NCBI GenBank assembly: GCA_023376005.1
Contig: CM042139.1
Span: forward strand, 144,401,798 to 144,465,797
DNA from: Doryteuthis pealeii
Taxonomy: Eukaryota > Mollusca > Cephalopoda > Myopsida > Loliginidae
Length of the DNA: 64,000 bases
Direction of reading: 5' to 3'
Shown: piece by piece, positions 1 through 10,631 of the stretch
How the letters are laid out: each line of letters starts with the position of its first letter
Position numbering within the stretch: the first letter of the stretch is position 1
Made by a program: the position numbers and the translations under genes
Notes under the pieces: model-generated
What the model saw: only the letters and a program-made list of their open reading frames with translations
Database searches by the model: none
Told to the model about the DNA's origin: nothing

Positions 1-47
<47 letters not shown>
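1..47. repeat. (TA)n microsatellite
   Basis: Pure TA dinucleotide run reaching the window edge, so its full length is unknown. The same tract type forms the 3' tail of SINE-B copies and flanks most palindromes elsewhere in the window. Confidence 0.98.
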
Positions 48-86
48 CTACTATACACAGTAACACCTAATCTATCTATCTATAAA

Positions 87-270
87 GTCGTCGGTGTGGC
101 CTAAAGTCGGTGTCAGCCAGACAGTGAGTGGGTCTATCCCCTTTTCCCCAGCGCTAGACCAAGGAGCGTGTATTTTAGCGTCTTGATGGAGCGCCACATT
201 TACCATCAGCTCGGTTGACGAGGGCCGGTATCGAACAATGAACCTTGTGGTTCACAGGCGGACGCTCTAC
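87..270 (-). mobile_element. SINE-A, tRNA-derived SINE
   Basis: Read on the minus strand this matches the copies at 5,632-5,848 and 10,632-10,852. It begins with a tRNA-like head holding a B-box-like GTTCGATACC and part of an A box (GTAGAGCG). A body follows and ends near a GACTTTA motif. The first bases of the head are missing and the element abuts an (AAG)n tract. It is non-coding and would depend on a LINE for mobility; the partner is not identifiable here. Confidence 0.7.
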
Positions 271-272
271 GG

Positions 273-331
273 AAGAGAAGAAGAAGAAGAAGAAGAAGAA
301 GAAGAAGAAGAAGAAGAAGAAGAAGAAGAAG
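273..331. repeat. (AAG)n microsatellite
   Basis: Uninterrupted trinucleotide run directly beside the truncated SINE-A head. Polyphenylalanine open frames on the other strand are artefacts of it. Confidence 0.97.
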
Positions 332-430
332 CACGATCTACCATGAACTTCTATGTAGTCCACCAGAGACTACATATTTAACTACTTCTGAATATAAATA
401 CTATACACAGTAACAAATATATACAACACC

Positions 431-434
<4 letters not shown>

Positions 435-488
<54 letters not shown>

Positions 489-505
489 TCTCTCTCTCTC
501 TCAGG

Positions 506-556
<51 letters not shown>

Positions 557-651
557 GAAGAAGAAGAAGAAGAAGAAGAAGACTAATAATAATAATAATA
601 ATAAGAAGAAGAAGAAGAACAACAACAACAAGAAGAACAAGAACAAGAACA
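435..651. repeat. Compound microsatellite (CT)n-(AAT)n-(AAG)n-(AAC)n
   Basis: A CT run (435-502) is followed by AAT, AAG, AAT, AAG and AAC/AAG runs. Each motif step is a single-base change from its neighbour, as expected from slippage plus point mutation. Confidence 0.97.
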
Positions 652-659
652 AGACTTGC

Positions 660-1239
660 TGTCCCTTGATCTATGAACCCCTATGAAATCCATCGGACAT
701 TTGTGGAAAAAATCAACAAGTACATAAATACCCATTAAATAATGAATTAAAATCCTAAAAAAAAGAAAGAAAACATAATTAAATTATAATGGAAAAGGAA
801 CGATCTTTAAGTAATTATTCAAAGTAATGAAATAGTTAAAGCAATAACTAAAATTAAATTAAAAATAATATTAATATGCTGAGAGTTTCGAAAGTTAATT
901 TCACAGACTGATATTACGGACAGAATCAGCTCTAGGTTCTCATGCTCCCACTCCAATCTATGAAAGGGGTTTCCCTACTCCACTACTTGTCAATTTTCAT
1001 AAAGTAGTATTCATAGAAAATATATGAAACCCACCATTTCGGGGGGGGGGGTCCCAAGCAAACCACCAGACGTGGTGGTTATGGGGTAATACGCACCGGC
1101 CCTAACGGAAGAGTTCGATCATTCCTAGCTGCCCCAACACGTGTGGCCTTTTATCATACGAAACTCAGCATGGCAGACGCCTAGCAAATCTATCTCAAAC
1201 AATAGTTAAACTGTAGAGACTTTGATCCTTACTGGTAGT
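660..1239. other. No gene seen
   Basis: AT-rich sequence without a supported open frame. It has an 11-G run at 1,041-1,051 and a small hairpin at 1,061-1,080 (7-bp arms, 6-nt loop). Confidence 0.6.
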
Positions 1240-2285
1240 TACACAGTTGAACTCCATGGACAAGGCATTACACCCGAGAGAAGACATAGACAAACTATAT
1301 GTGCCAGGAAAAGAAGGAACAAGCGGTCTCGTCAACATTAAAGATTGTGTAGATGCGACACTTCGAGCACTTGAAGAATACACGATTAAAAGCAAAGAAA
1401 AACTAATTGCGACAGCCAGAAAAAAGCAATTGCAACATATAGACAAGCAGAAATACAGCAAAAACTAGAAAACAGAAATGCGATGAAAAACAACTACATG
1501 GATGTTTCAAGCGACAAAATGCAAAGATCGCACATGAGAAGACCTGGACATGGCTAAGAAGGGGTAACCTCAAGAGAGAAACTGAATCTCTCATAATTGT
1601 AGTACTACAAGACAATGCCATAAAAACAAACTATATCAAAGCAAAAATAGATGAGACGCGACAGAATAGCAAGTGTGGAATGTCTGGAGACAAAGACAAA
1701 ATGGTTAATCATATAATACACGAATACAGCAAACTAGCACAAAGAGAGTATAAGACTAGGCACGACTAGGTAGGAAAAGTGATCCACTGGGAATTGTGCA
1801 AGAAATTAAACTTTGGCCGTACTATAAAATGGTACATGCACAAATCAGAATCCTAGAGAATGAGATTCATAGAATTCCCTGGGATTTTGAGATACAAACG
1901 GATCACCTAATGCCGGCAAGAAAACCAGACCAAGTATTAACATGAAAAATGAACTTGTCATTTGGTGGATTTTGTCGATCCGGTGGGGTAAAAATGAGAG
2001 GAAACAAAAAGATGGGCAAATACTTAAACCTTGCCAGAGAACTAAAAAAGGGTGGAACATGAAGGTGAAGGTAATAATTGTAGTTAGTGCCCATGGAACG
2101 GTCCCCAAAGCTTTTGAAAAAAGACTGGGGGAATTTGAAATTAGAGGTAGAAACAAAACTTTCCAGACAGCAGCATTGGTGAGATCACCTAGAAAACTCA
2201 GGAGAGTCCTGTCGACCTGCTGTCACTTAAACTCCTCTGAAAGACCACCAGCTAACGCTGATGTGAATAACTCACAAAGAGGGAT
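1240..2285 (+). pseudogene. Family 1 R4/Dong-like LINE, 3' part, decayed
   Basis: Broken frames encode the region after the RT domain. They include a stretch with KALHPRED and KEGTSGLVNIKDCVDAT, then a helical segment (TWLRRGNLKRETES), then the zinc knuckle, endonuclease and C-terminal tail. The zinc knuckle near 1,675 has lost two ligands (second C to S, last C to Y). The endonuclease PD survives (RKPDQV near 1,919) but a stop follows. The 3' UTR near 2,190-2,285 matches other copies and runs into (TAA)n. The truncated 5' start near 1,240 is approximate. Without RT and with many stops it cannot be active. Confidence 0.8.
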
Positions 2286-2312
2286 ATAATAATAATGATA
2301 ATAATAATAATA
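2286..2312. repeat. (TAA)n tail/target tract
   Basis: Tail of the copy ending at 2,285. The next family 1 copy starts immediately at its far side. Confidence 0.9.
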
Positions 2313-2939
2313 TTAAGTGCAAAATGTGTGGAGACAGAGACGAAACGGTTGATCATATGAAAAGCGAATGCAACAAAATACCACATAGAGTGTACAAGAC
2401 TAGGCACGACTCAGTGGGAAAGGTGATCCACTGGGAATTGTGAAAGATATTTAATTTTCATCATACAGTTAAATGGTATATGCACCAGCCTGAACCTGTC
2501 CTGGAGAATGAGACGCATAACTCTGGAACTTCGAGGTACAGATGGAACACCTAATATCGGCCAGGAGACCGGAACTAGTAGTGATCGACAAGAAGAGAAC
2601 CTGTCATCTCGTGGATTTTGCTGATACGGCCGACCACCGACTGAAAATGAAAGAAAGCGAAAATATAGACAAATACTTGGACCTTGCCAGAGAACTGAGG
2701 AAACTGTGGAACATGAAGGTGAAGGTCGTACCAATTGTAATGGGTGCTCTTAGAACGGTTCCCAAAGGTCTGGAAAAGAATTTGGGTAAATTGGAAATCA
2801 GAGGAAGAATCGAGACCATCCAAACTACATCACTGTTAAGATCGGCTAGAATACTCCGAAGAGTCCTGGAGACTTGTTGTCACTCAGATTTTAGGTAAAG
2901 CTACCTGCTGATATTTGATGTGAAAACCTTTAAAGAGCA
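2313..2939 (+). pseudogene. Family 1 LINE, zinc knuckle to 3' end
   Basis: Starts inside the zinc knuckle region, which keeps all ligands (C-x2-C-x8-H-x4-C, CKMCGDRDETVDH then SEC, about 2,320-2,375), followed by the family-typical YKTRHDSVGKVIHWEL. A later frame (2,542-2,898, 118 residues) holds the restriction-like endonuclease: RRPE in place of RRPD, then CHLVDFA about 14 residues on, then KYLDLARELRKLWNMKV and the basic C-terminus RSARILRRVLET. The 3' UTR ends at about 2,939 in a short (AAT)4. It is inserted directly at the (TAA)n tail of the upstream copy. Stops split the knuckle from the endonuclease. Confidence 0.82.
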
Positions 2940-3069
2940 AAATAATAATAATCAGGGAGAGATCTAGGTAAATCATAGGTTTTATTGAGCCAGCGGAACG
3001 CAAGTTGAACATTTTAAATAGGCGAAAAAGAAAAAAAGAAAAATTTAAGATAAATAAAAAATTAAAAAA

Positions 3070-3605
3070 ACAATACCTTACCTTAGGGTTTGGAAAAAGT
3101 GTGGAATATGAAAGTCAGGGTTGTGCCAATAATATTTGGCGCAATTTGAACTGTGCCCAAAACACTAGAGTCGCGATTAATGAAATTAGAAATTGGAGGA
3201 TCTAACGGTTAATACGTTGAGATGGACCACACAAAAATATTGTAAACAGGGAGAAGCAAAAGATGTCAGTGGAAGTCAATGTTGCAACAGAGCAAATTGT
3301 AAATTTGAAAAAAAAAAAGGCCGAAAAATATCAAGATGTTCCATGCGAAATAATAACTAAAAATTTGGGTCATTAGATTGAATACTGTACTGAATATGAT
3401 GGAAGTGTTTGGCATCGACATGAATAGAGTTTCAAAGATATTGGAATAATTGGAAAACCACAGAAAAATCGAAACCACCAAATCGAGAAAATCAATAAGA
3501 TCATCTAGAATACTTAGGAGAGTTCTGGAGCATTCAGAAGTTTGGATGTCACTGGGTTTCTAGTAATAATCATTCAGCTATTATTTGTATGAAAACTGAA
3601 TGAGC
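3070..3605 (+). pseudogene. Family 1 LINE, old degenerate 3' end
   Basis: Weak similarity only: a segment near 3,085-3,200 resembles the LWNMKV...VPIV stretch, and 3,440-3,600 resembles the RIETIQ...RSARILRRVLE stretch plus 3' UTR. Frames are lost, and the divergence suggests an older insertion than its upstream neighbours. Confidence 0.55.
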
Positions 3606-3744
3606 ATGATACGGAATCATATAAGTGTAACAATAGATTAATTAAACAGGTTCATAATAACGAAATAATAGATAAAGATATTATATTCATAAGTATAAGA
3701 TGTATCGAAACTGAAATTTTTATTGTCATTACTAACTATTGTAA

Positions 3745-3823
3745 CCAATCTCTTTTAGCTCTTTTCTATAGTCTTCGAGTTCCTGAATTGTTGCATCTAC
3801 GCAATCCTCAATGCTGGTGTTGA
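3745..3823 (-). pseudogene. Family 1 LINE, short fragment
   Basis: On the minus strand the sequence reads SIEDCVDATIQELEDY, a stretch found in other copies just before the zinc knuckle region. It is under 80 bp with no tail visible. The surrounding 3,606-4,369 holds no other recognisable element. Confidence 0.6.
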
Positions 3824-4371
3824 ATGAATGTTAGTTGGTTGATTATCACTTCGACGTACGGTAAAATATAAGAACAATTCTCGATATATTGTTATCAAGG
3901 ATATTTTATTGACTGAGCAAACTTAATAGAAGAGAATACAAATATGACAGAAGATACAAAGAAGAGCTAGTATATTGTTGTATAATAAGTCCGAATAAGA
4001 AAATAGTGTTTTATAGATAAAGTCACAAGGCTGCTGGTAAAAAAGAGTAAGGTTTAAACACTTACTGTTAAGCATGTTCTCATGTGGTATGTGACATAAG
4101 GTTAGGGGCTCAACCCCCCTGTCCTTTGACAGTGGTACTTGTTACCTCTGAGAAGTATAGAGTGTGAGAAAAAATTTACTTTGGGGCTTCTGCTTTTTAA
4201 AGCTACTCGCTATACGACCTAGCGCCTACTGGTAAACACGAGAGGTAATTACTTCTCATATTATTTAACGTCAAACAGGATAACCGTGATAAGTAAGGAA
4301 AGCAATACCTACACTATTCCTTGTTTTCTTATCACCTAGTGTTTTTTTTTAATAAAATGAAATAGATCACT

Positions 4372-4545
4372 AAGTAGCACTGAGCCTATTCCAGTAGTGA
4401 CCACCCCAAGCGGAGATTTAAGAGGTTTGAAGTTTCCTTCTCCTAGACTGGTTGCCTAACCAAGGTTTTAAAGCCCAGTCTGCCCTACTATTTACCCATT
4501 GCTGGAGGGAGAATAGTTGGATCCATACCTTTCCTAAAGGTATTA
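4372..4545 (-). mobile_element. SINE-B, tRNA head missing
   Basis: Matches the body of SINE-B: the conserved block CCTAGACTGGTTGCCTAACC and the block ending in GCTGGAGGGAGAATAGTTGG are both present. The tRNA-like part is truncated. A minus-strand LINE fragment lies immediately downstream. Confidence 0.75.
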
Positions 4546-4584
4546 AGTATGTCTATGTTATTTTTCAAATGTAACGTTTTGTGC

Positions 4585-4945
4585 ATCATCATCAATTTAC
4601 TGGTTCTCCGATTCATATTACTAAAATTTCTGCCTTTAAAAAAGTGTCCTCAGTATTTTACAAGGGGAACTGCCCAGGTGTTTGTTCCTTTGATAAGATT
4701 TCTGCTGCTGGGATTGGTTTCAAGAAAATTTCTTTTTCTTCTGGGGTACTCTTTTCTTACTTTTTTCTTTCTCTGTTGACTTGATAGTATCTGCTTCTAA
4801 TATACCCAGGTATTTGTAATTTCTTTTTTCGCCAACTGTGCAGATGCTTTTCTGATTGGGAAGTTCTGTTTCTTTAATTATTTTTATTTTTTCATTATAA
4901 GCCTTTCGCATTTGTTTTGTCATAATAGAGAAATAATACATATTA
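4585..4945 (-). pseudogene. Family 1 LINE, end of RT region
   Basis: Minus-strand reading gives MRKAYNEKIKIIKETELP, then GEKRNYKYLGILEADTIK, the stretch downstream of the RT catalytic box, followed by a lysine-rich run and, after a frameshift, the INTWAVPLV-type stretch. Both ends are truncated and there are no catalytic residues. Confidence 0.75.
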
Positions 4946-5631
4946 AATTCATTTGTACGAAAAATATCGAAACGGAAGCTTTAATTTTCTTGATATCAAA
5001 ATTGAAATGCAGATGCTTGTACAGCCAATCTACTTATAAAATGAAGTGATGACTCGACGTCTAGACTACAGTCTCGACATCTAGACTTCCTCTGGATGAG
5101 TAGGTGCCAATTCTCAATACACTCAAGCAGCCTCGATTCTCGTTGGCTTATGGCCAAGTTACGTTGAAAGGACCTGTTCTCGATAGATCACCGAAGTTAA
5201 CTAACGATGAACTTGTCCAATACTTAGACCGGTGTTGATTTAATCAACAGCAGGTACTGTAAGCAACCTGATATCAAATGAACTTGATTCAGTATCAAAT
5301 GATTTGAAAATGGTTGATATGCCGTAAAACAAATCAAATAAACAAACGATTCTCGCTGATTCTCTTTTTTTTGACAAATACACAAGATTGTGCAAGTGCA
5401 ACAACCTCCATACTCACTAGACAACGTAGCTCCTCCCTGGGACTTTTTCTTACTTCCTAAACTGAGGATTTATCTCAGAGGCAAGACTTTACGATGTGGA
5501 AGGTATTAAAAGAAAAGAAAAACTACAGAACAGCTAATATTGAAAGAAAAGTTCCAATAGAAAAATCGCGGGAATAAGTGTGTTTGGCGAGGGAGCTATT
5601 TTATAGATAATTAACGCTTAATTCATTATAA
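4946..5631. other. No gene seen
   Basis: AT-rich and unrecognised apart from a short dispersed motif at about 5,311 (GGTTGATATGCCGTAAAAC). That motif recurs near 8,735 and, inverted, in the 14.8-15.25 kb dimer. Confidence 0.6.
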
Positions 5632-5848
5632 TCACTAGGTTCCTTGTTCGATACCGGCTCTCGCCAACTCAGCGTATGAGTAGCACAGTGGTATTTGCGG
5701 TAAAGTAAGGAGCTGATAATAGGTGTGTCGCTCCACCTCAGACGCAAAAACAATCTCCTTGGTCTAGCGCTACTGGAAAGGGGATAGACTCCCTCGCTGA
5801 TTGGCTGATACCGACATTAGGCCGCCCCGACGACTTTACTTTTTTTTA
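5632..5848 (+). mobile_element. SINE-A, 5' truncated
   Basis: Plus-strand copy of the family at 10,632-10,852. The B-box-like GTTCGATACC is present near 5,646; the A box is missing or lost in the AT-rich upstream sequence. The body ends with the GACGACTTTA block. Confidence 0.7.
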
Positions 5849-5939
5849 CTCATTATACATCATTGGCTTGGTAAATATTTTCGATATATTACAAAAGAAC
5901 ACTAACTAGGTAAATGTTTAAAATTGACAAGTTAGAATA

Positions 5940-6250
5940 GAGGTGCTTGGATTTGATGTGACCAACCGATTTATTGGACTGCTCAGCCATCAGGATGCCA
6001 TCTTTAAGTATTACAGGTCTCCATCCGTGTTCTACAATTGGCCTCATTGGGGGGTCTTAATAATCTGCAGAGGTTCAGTCGGGGTATTCTATAGCTACAA
6101 CCGACATGGTGTGTCGGTAGTGGTGGTGGTGGGAGTAGTAGCTGTGGTAGTAGTAGTTTTGATAGTGTTGGTGGTGGAGATTGTGGGGGGTGGTAGTGCT
6201 GGTTGTGCTAGCGGTGGTGGTGATGGTGTTGCTAGAGGAAGACAATGAAT
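5940..6250. repeat. Dispersed repeat D fragment plus GT-rich simple sequence
   Basis: The start (GGTGCTTGGATTTGATGTGA) resembles 15,300-15,340 and, inverted, 8,385-8,415. From 6,117 to 6,235 the sequence is an impure GTG/GTA tract. Long open frames across it translate low-complexity DNA and are not accepted as genes. Confidence 0.55.
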
Positions 6251-6309
6251 TAAGGGAGAAATGGTGAAGCTGTGGAAATAAATCAACTGATGTGAGAAAT
6301 GAACTCGAA

Positions 6310-6356
6310 GAGAAGAAGAAGAAGAAGAAGAAGAAGAAGAAGAAGAAGAAGAAGAA
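6310..6356. repeat. (GAA)n microsatellite
   Basis: Uninterrupted trinucleotide tract. Confidence 0.97.
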
Positions 6357-6544
6357 ATACATTTTTACTTAGATAAATTAATTAGATATTTAAATAAATT
6401 ACTAACAGGTTTAAATCAATAAAATTTCATGTACAGTACCACCCATAATTCTTTTCATAAAAGGTTCGTTTTCTTTAAAACCAAAGATATCAGGATTTTA
6501 TGGTTTCTAGGGGAACCAACCAAAACATATTAAATGCTACTGAG

Positions 6545-6735
6545 ATGTAATTGTTAGCTTTGTAGGAAATGGTTTCAGTGATATGAGTTCAAATCCAGAA
6601 CGAGGCTGGTTATATTTCCCACGGTGCTATTGGCATTGGGAAAGGTATGCATTTAACTGTTCTCCTTGCAACTACAGGTACATAGTAGCGCAGATTGGGC
6701 TCATTAACCTTGGTATGACAACCAGACCTAATATT
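6545..6735 (+). mobile_element. SINE-B, plus-strand copy
   Basis: Has a degenerate tRNA-like head (GTAATTGTTAG as A-box region, GAGTTCAAATCC as B box), then the GGGAAAGGTATG block and the TTAACCTTGG block. The 3' (TA)n tail is not retained. The following 300 bp (6,735-7,139) show no recognisable element. Confidence 0.7.
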
Positions 6736-7139
6736 GATTAACAAGAAAAAGAGAACTTGTGCAAGTGGACTCGAAGTCACTCGCTCTGAGGGTCGGATCT
6801 TCCCCGCGCCGGAATCAATATGGGTTGGGTTGTGAAATAAAAGCTTTATCAGAAAACAAGAAAATCTTGTTTGTTGAGTTAATATTAAAACAAGCAATGA
6901 CCAGCCCAACATGAAGAAATCAACAAAGAAGTACAAACTCTTAACTGAAAGCCCTGAAGAGAAGCCAGACAAGAGAAAATGGCCAACCAGTTAGAAGCAG
7001 TAAGCAGCTAGTCAACAAATAGAAGTTAACAAATAAGAACCACCATCTATCATCTGTAATCCATCTATCTGTCTCTCTTGCCGATTATATACACCCAAAT
7101 AAAGGGGTATATAACAATACAAATAATAGTTTGAGAGCT

Positions 7140-7303
7140 AGTAAATATTGATTATGGAACTAGACATCTGTGGAAGGACTGAAAATGCACCACTGAGATC
7201 GGCTGGAATACTTAAAAGAGTCCTGAATATTTGCGGAACCTTAACGTCACTCGGACTTCCATGAAGACTACCAACTAATACTGTTATGAAAACTGGAGTG
7301 AGG

Positions 7304-7305
<2 letters not shown>
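7140..7305 (+). pseudogene. Family 1 LINE, terminal 3' end
   Basis: Only the last codons (LRSAGILKRVLN-type reading) and the 3' UTR (ACGTCACTCGGACTTCC block) are kept, running into a long (TAA)n. Confidence 0.7.

Positions 7306-7307
<2 letters not shown>

Positions 7308-7373
<66 letters not shown>
7308..7373. repeat. (TAA)n tract between two LINE copies
   Basis: About 22 units. It is the tail of the upstream fragment and also the 5' junction of the next fragment. Confidence 0.95.
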
Positions 7374-7374
<1 letters not shown>

Positions 7375-7835
7375 TGAAACCAAACTCTGCAGCTGAAATC
7401 TCATCAAAGGAATAAACACCTAGGCAATCCCCCTCCTCCTGTAAGATGCTCTGACAATTCTAAAAATAGACAAGAGGTGGACCCAGGCAAATTGACCAAA
7501 GGACAAGTAAATTGATAACGATGCACAATGTCTTACCCGCAAGAAGGACAAAGACTCTACGTGTCAAGAAAAGAAGGAGGAAAAATAATCTCATGCATAA
7601 ATACAGCAATTCAAGCGCTCAAGGAATTCACTAAAAGAGAAAAGGAATACTAATTACAGCTGCCAATAACCACAATATTAAAATAAGGCCGAACAGTAAA
7701 ACAACAAAATCTAGAAAACAGAAATAAGAAGAAAAACAACTGTATGGATACTTCAAGGAACAAACTAGAGATATTACACACTAGATGACCTGGACATGGT
7801 TAAGAAGGGGAAAGTCCAAGAAAGAAACTTAATCT
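7374..7835 (+). pseudogene. Family 1 LINE, internal fragment
   Basis: Begins on the (TAA)n tract and covers the stretch after the RT domain: a reading like ETKLCS..LIKGINTW, then MTMHNVLPARRTKTLRVKKRR-type frames. It stops at about 7,835 in the TWLRRGKSKKET stretch. The 3' end is missing, so it is truncated on both sides. Confidence 0.7.
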
Positions 7836-7839
7836 CTTT

Positions 7840-8265
7840 TGATAAATTAATTTAATAATTTTCTTCTAATAAATTAGCTTAATTTAAAAGAAAATTCTTC
7901 TTGAATCCATTTTTCTTCGTCATTGCTGTAGTCTTTTGCCAGTATAGATTTTTCTTATTTCACTACTTCATGATGTTTGTTAAGTTGTTTTTCTATCACC
8001 ATCTTACTTTTTGGATAAGTTTTTGATGTTGGATTGATGATATCTATATGCAAACAAAATTAACGTTTCATCAGTTGTTTTGCTGGTGACTTAATATTAA
8101 CTGTGATTAACTGATTAGATTGGGTGAAGCTCCGTAACTACTGAAGAAGATTTCCAATGTTTATTGTGTGGTTCCCTCCCCTTTGTTCTTTGAAATTCCC
8201 CCTTAAAAGTGTCTACAAAATGCTCCATCTGTCTATTTGATTGTAAATGAAAAGGAGGTGTTCTA
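7840..8265. other. No gene seen
   Basis: AT-rich unique-looking sequence with no supported frame or repeat match within the window. Confidence 0.55.
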
Positions 8266-8650
8266 TTGTTATTTTTCCCAACCCTATTGCCCTTATGGCA
8301 AGCCCCAATCCCTTTATGCAATACTCCACTTTGGCCCTATCTAGGGCTAGACGGGCGGTCGGAGAGGCCCCCTCCGATCAATCGGCTGGTCACGTCAAGC
8401 ACTAGCACCTATATGATTTTCCCAACCCTATTGCCCTTATGGCAAGTCCCACCCCATTTTTATCATATGGGTGCTAGAAGGCGGTGGCTGCTGGTCTACA
8501 TGTCCTGGGAATGACGTTAAACTCTATCTGATAGTGAGGTTCCAGTTTTGGAGGTTTGGGGAATATGGAGCACCCCTTCATCACCATTGCTCCCTAGTCC
8601 ACTCTGACCCGGAGAGGTAGTACCTGTTAGGGTCCCATCTATGGGTTAAA
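8266..8650. repeat. Composite dispersed repeats D and F
   Basis: Two direct copies of a CCCAACCCTATTGCCCTTAT block (8,278 and 8,422) flank a GC-rich stretch. A CATATGGGTGCTAGAAG block is the inverse of the ends of the 226-bp units at 15.0-15.25 kb. From 8,530 the sequence matches 12,085-12,190 and, inverted, 19,515-19,615 (repeat F: CCAGTTTTGGAGGTTTGGG to TAGTACCTGTTAG). No coding capacity is seen. These are probably short non-autonomous elements inserted in each other. Confidence 0.55.
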
Positions 8651-8761
8651 TAGAAAAATGTATTTATAAAAAATTGTATTATCCATTAAGAATTGATTTA
8701 TTTCAAAACTTTATCGGCATTAAATGACCCACTGAGGTTGATATGCCGTAAAACAAAACAA

Positions 8762-9302
8762 AATCTATTGTTATTGGATGCCATTAAGTTCATTTTGAAA
8801 ATACATCTGAAATTAAAGTAGCGCCATTATAAGAAACTAATATGTTTATAATTCCAAAGGCGCAGAAAATATGTTTCAACTTTATTGTTTTATCTGAAGT
8901 GATGCGACTGTTCGAAAATAATTTGCCCATTGATCTGTTGGGATCAACACGTACAAAATAACTGTCTATTAATAGGTTCATCAAAATCAATGTAAAGGCG
9001 TGACCAGGGTGATTTAGGGATAGACCAGGAACGTAGAGTAGTTTCCTGTGAGATTTCGCTGCTTGTTGACAGTTTGAACCAGTGCGTGCCAATTCCTTCA
9101 ATCACTTAGCCATGTTTGGCCAATAATCATAGTTGCGTGCCAGGACCTTGATACACGGCTAATATCTTGATGACCATTATGGAATATTTTGATTACTCTA
9201 TCGTGTAATGAAGATGGGACAATCACACGCTCAGCAAAAAGAAGACATTCATCGACTTCTGACAATGAAACTCGACACTGAAAGAGTTTTTCATACTTTT
9301 GG
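8762..9302 (-). pseudogene. Ty3/Gypsy-like integrase remnant
   Basis: Read on the minus strand from 9,302 downward there is an HHCC-type zinc-binding segment (ERVIVPSSLHDRVIKIFHNGHQ, here split as ERVIVPSSL and KIFHNGHQ) with a degenerate cysteine pair (GSNCQQAAKS). A decayed rve core follows, in which the catalytic aspartates are replaced (expected HIDF reads as TLILMN; expected SDNG reads as SYNG). At least one stop and frame changes occur. Integrase would insert LTR-element cDNA, but this one is dead. No RT, RNase H or paired LTRs are visible beside it. Confidence 0.72.
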
Positions 9303-9308
9303 CCATTT

Positions 9309-9800
9309 TTAACAATGGAAGCGCATTAGGTTTTGTTTTACTAGATCGGAAGTTGTAGCTTCCTGGATTATTATCGAAGTAACTGGTAATGTTCGTTCAG
9401 TAGATGCAAACACTGGAGTGATTTCTGCCTCTAGAGATACTGATGTAATGACAGATTGTCCTGATACTTTATGTTGTATTGTCATGAACCTAAATGGTGC
9501 ATGACTAATTGTATTAGTTGAGTTATCACTGCCAACAATTGTAGTTGTGACTTTTGAATCTGTCTCTGATGCTGATTTAAATTGCGTGTCCTGTGATATT
9601 GCCATGATACCTTTTATCTCGTTCATCGACCAAAACGTGTTAGTCCAGACTCTTAGGATCAACAAATGATAATATAAAAGAGTAAAATATCTCTGTAGCT
9701 CATTCTCACCGACCATGACACAAGATGATTTAAATTTATTAGACATTAACAGTCCACACGTGCGTGTTTCTTCAGCCATCTTTTTTCCCTGTTTGATCAT
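9309..9800 (-). CDS. Unrecognised 163-residue open frame
   Basis: A moderately long, low-repeat frame on the same strand as the Gypsy integrase remnant and just upstream of it. The sequence is Thr/Ser-rich in its C-terminal half with no motif I recognise. It could be a rearranged retroelement polyprotein segment or a chance frame. No Kozak or splice evidence is decisive. It is recorded because it is the longest frame in the window not made of simple sequence or recognised LINE. Confidence 0.25.
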   Translation of the reverse strand: MIKQGKKMAEETRTCGLLMSNKFKSSCVMVGENELQRYFTLLYYHLLILRVWTNTFWSMNEIKGIMAISQDTQFKSASETDSKVTTTIVGSDNSTNTISHAPFRFMTIQHKVSGQSVITSVSLEAEITPVFASTERTLPVTSIIIQEATTSDLVKQNLMRFHC

Positions 9801-9992
9801 ACTCGTAGTTTATGCTGCTTTTACTACAGCCTTTTATTGAAGAGTGGTATCGTGCTTTAGGGAAGAGTTATCTCCCCTAACAGTTCTGATCAACGAGAAT
9901 ACTCAGAATAGTCAATTCATATGTTCCCTACGCATTATGTACGGTACTGTAGAAATTAAAAACAATGGTAATTCTAAATTCTGGAAAAAGAC

Positions 9993-10285
9993 GTATATAT
10001 ATATATATTTACCAAACCACTCCGCATGAGCAGGATGCGAATTTCTTAAGTGAAGTTTAACAGGTTTGAATTCAGAGTTTTTCTTCTCATAGACTGGTTA
10101 CCAAGCCAAAGTTAAAGAGCCCAGTCTGCCCTACTATTTACCCATAGCTGGGGGGAGAGTGGTTGGGTTCATACCTTTCTCAAGAGTATTAGCGCTATGT
10201 GAAATGCAAACAGCATTGTCCAGGATTTGAACTCGGGTCGACGGGTCCATTTCCGACGACACTAACCATTACATCACACCCCTTC
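9993..10285 (-). mobile_element. SINE-B, near complete, with (TA)n tail
   Basis: Minus-strand reading: a tRNA-like head (TAATGGTTAGTG A-box region, GAGTTCAAATCC B box), the GAAAGGTATG block, the ACCAGTCTA block, the GCATGCGG-type end, then a short (TA)n at 9,993-10,007. It is a good type copy for the family, about 280 bp long. Confidence 0.85.
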
Positions 10286-10299
10286 ATAAAAAAGACGTA

Positions 10300-10560
10300 T
10301 GAGCAATTGTCAAGACTTAACCTTTTACTAACTTTGTAGTTGATTTCTGATTTTCCAGAGCCAAGCGTGAGAACAGGAAGATAGTTACAAAGATAGTTTT
10401 AGCTGTGTGACTGGACGGAACATATACATATGGCGTCTGCCGTCCGTAGGCCATTTCTCCACGCGTGTTGTTCTTACTTAAGTTGAATAAAGACGTTTAA
10501 AAACAAGTCTTGTGTTCGTTACTAAAAGTAGAAACGGACACAAGAAAAATTCAAAGAAGG
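10300..10560 (+). other. Possible solo-LTR-like segment
   Basis: Higher GC than its surroundings, with TTGAATAAAGACG (polyadenylation-signal context) followed by a GT-rich stretch (CTTGTGTTCG). This layout suits an R/U5 region. No matching second copy or target-site duplication is visible, so this is only a suggestion. Confidence 0.25.
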
Positions 10561-10631
10561 AAGATCAGTAGAACAGAAATAATCCAGCCCAGACACATAC
10601 AGAGAAGAGACGCCCTGATCCAGCTTAGTAA

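Noticed and set aside
9309..9800. Gag or RT part of the adjacent Gypsy element
   Set aside because: Same strand and position would fit, but no zinc knuckle, protease or RT motif is visible, so no function is assigned.
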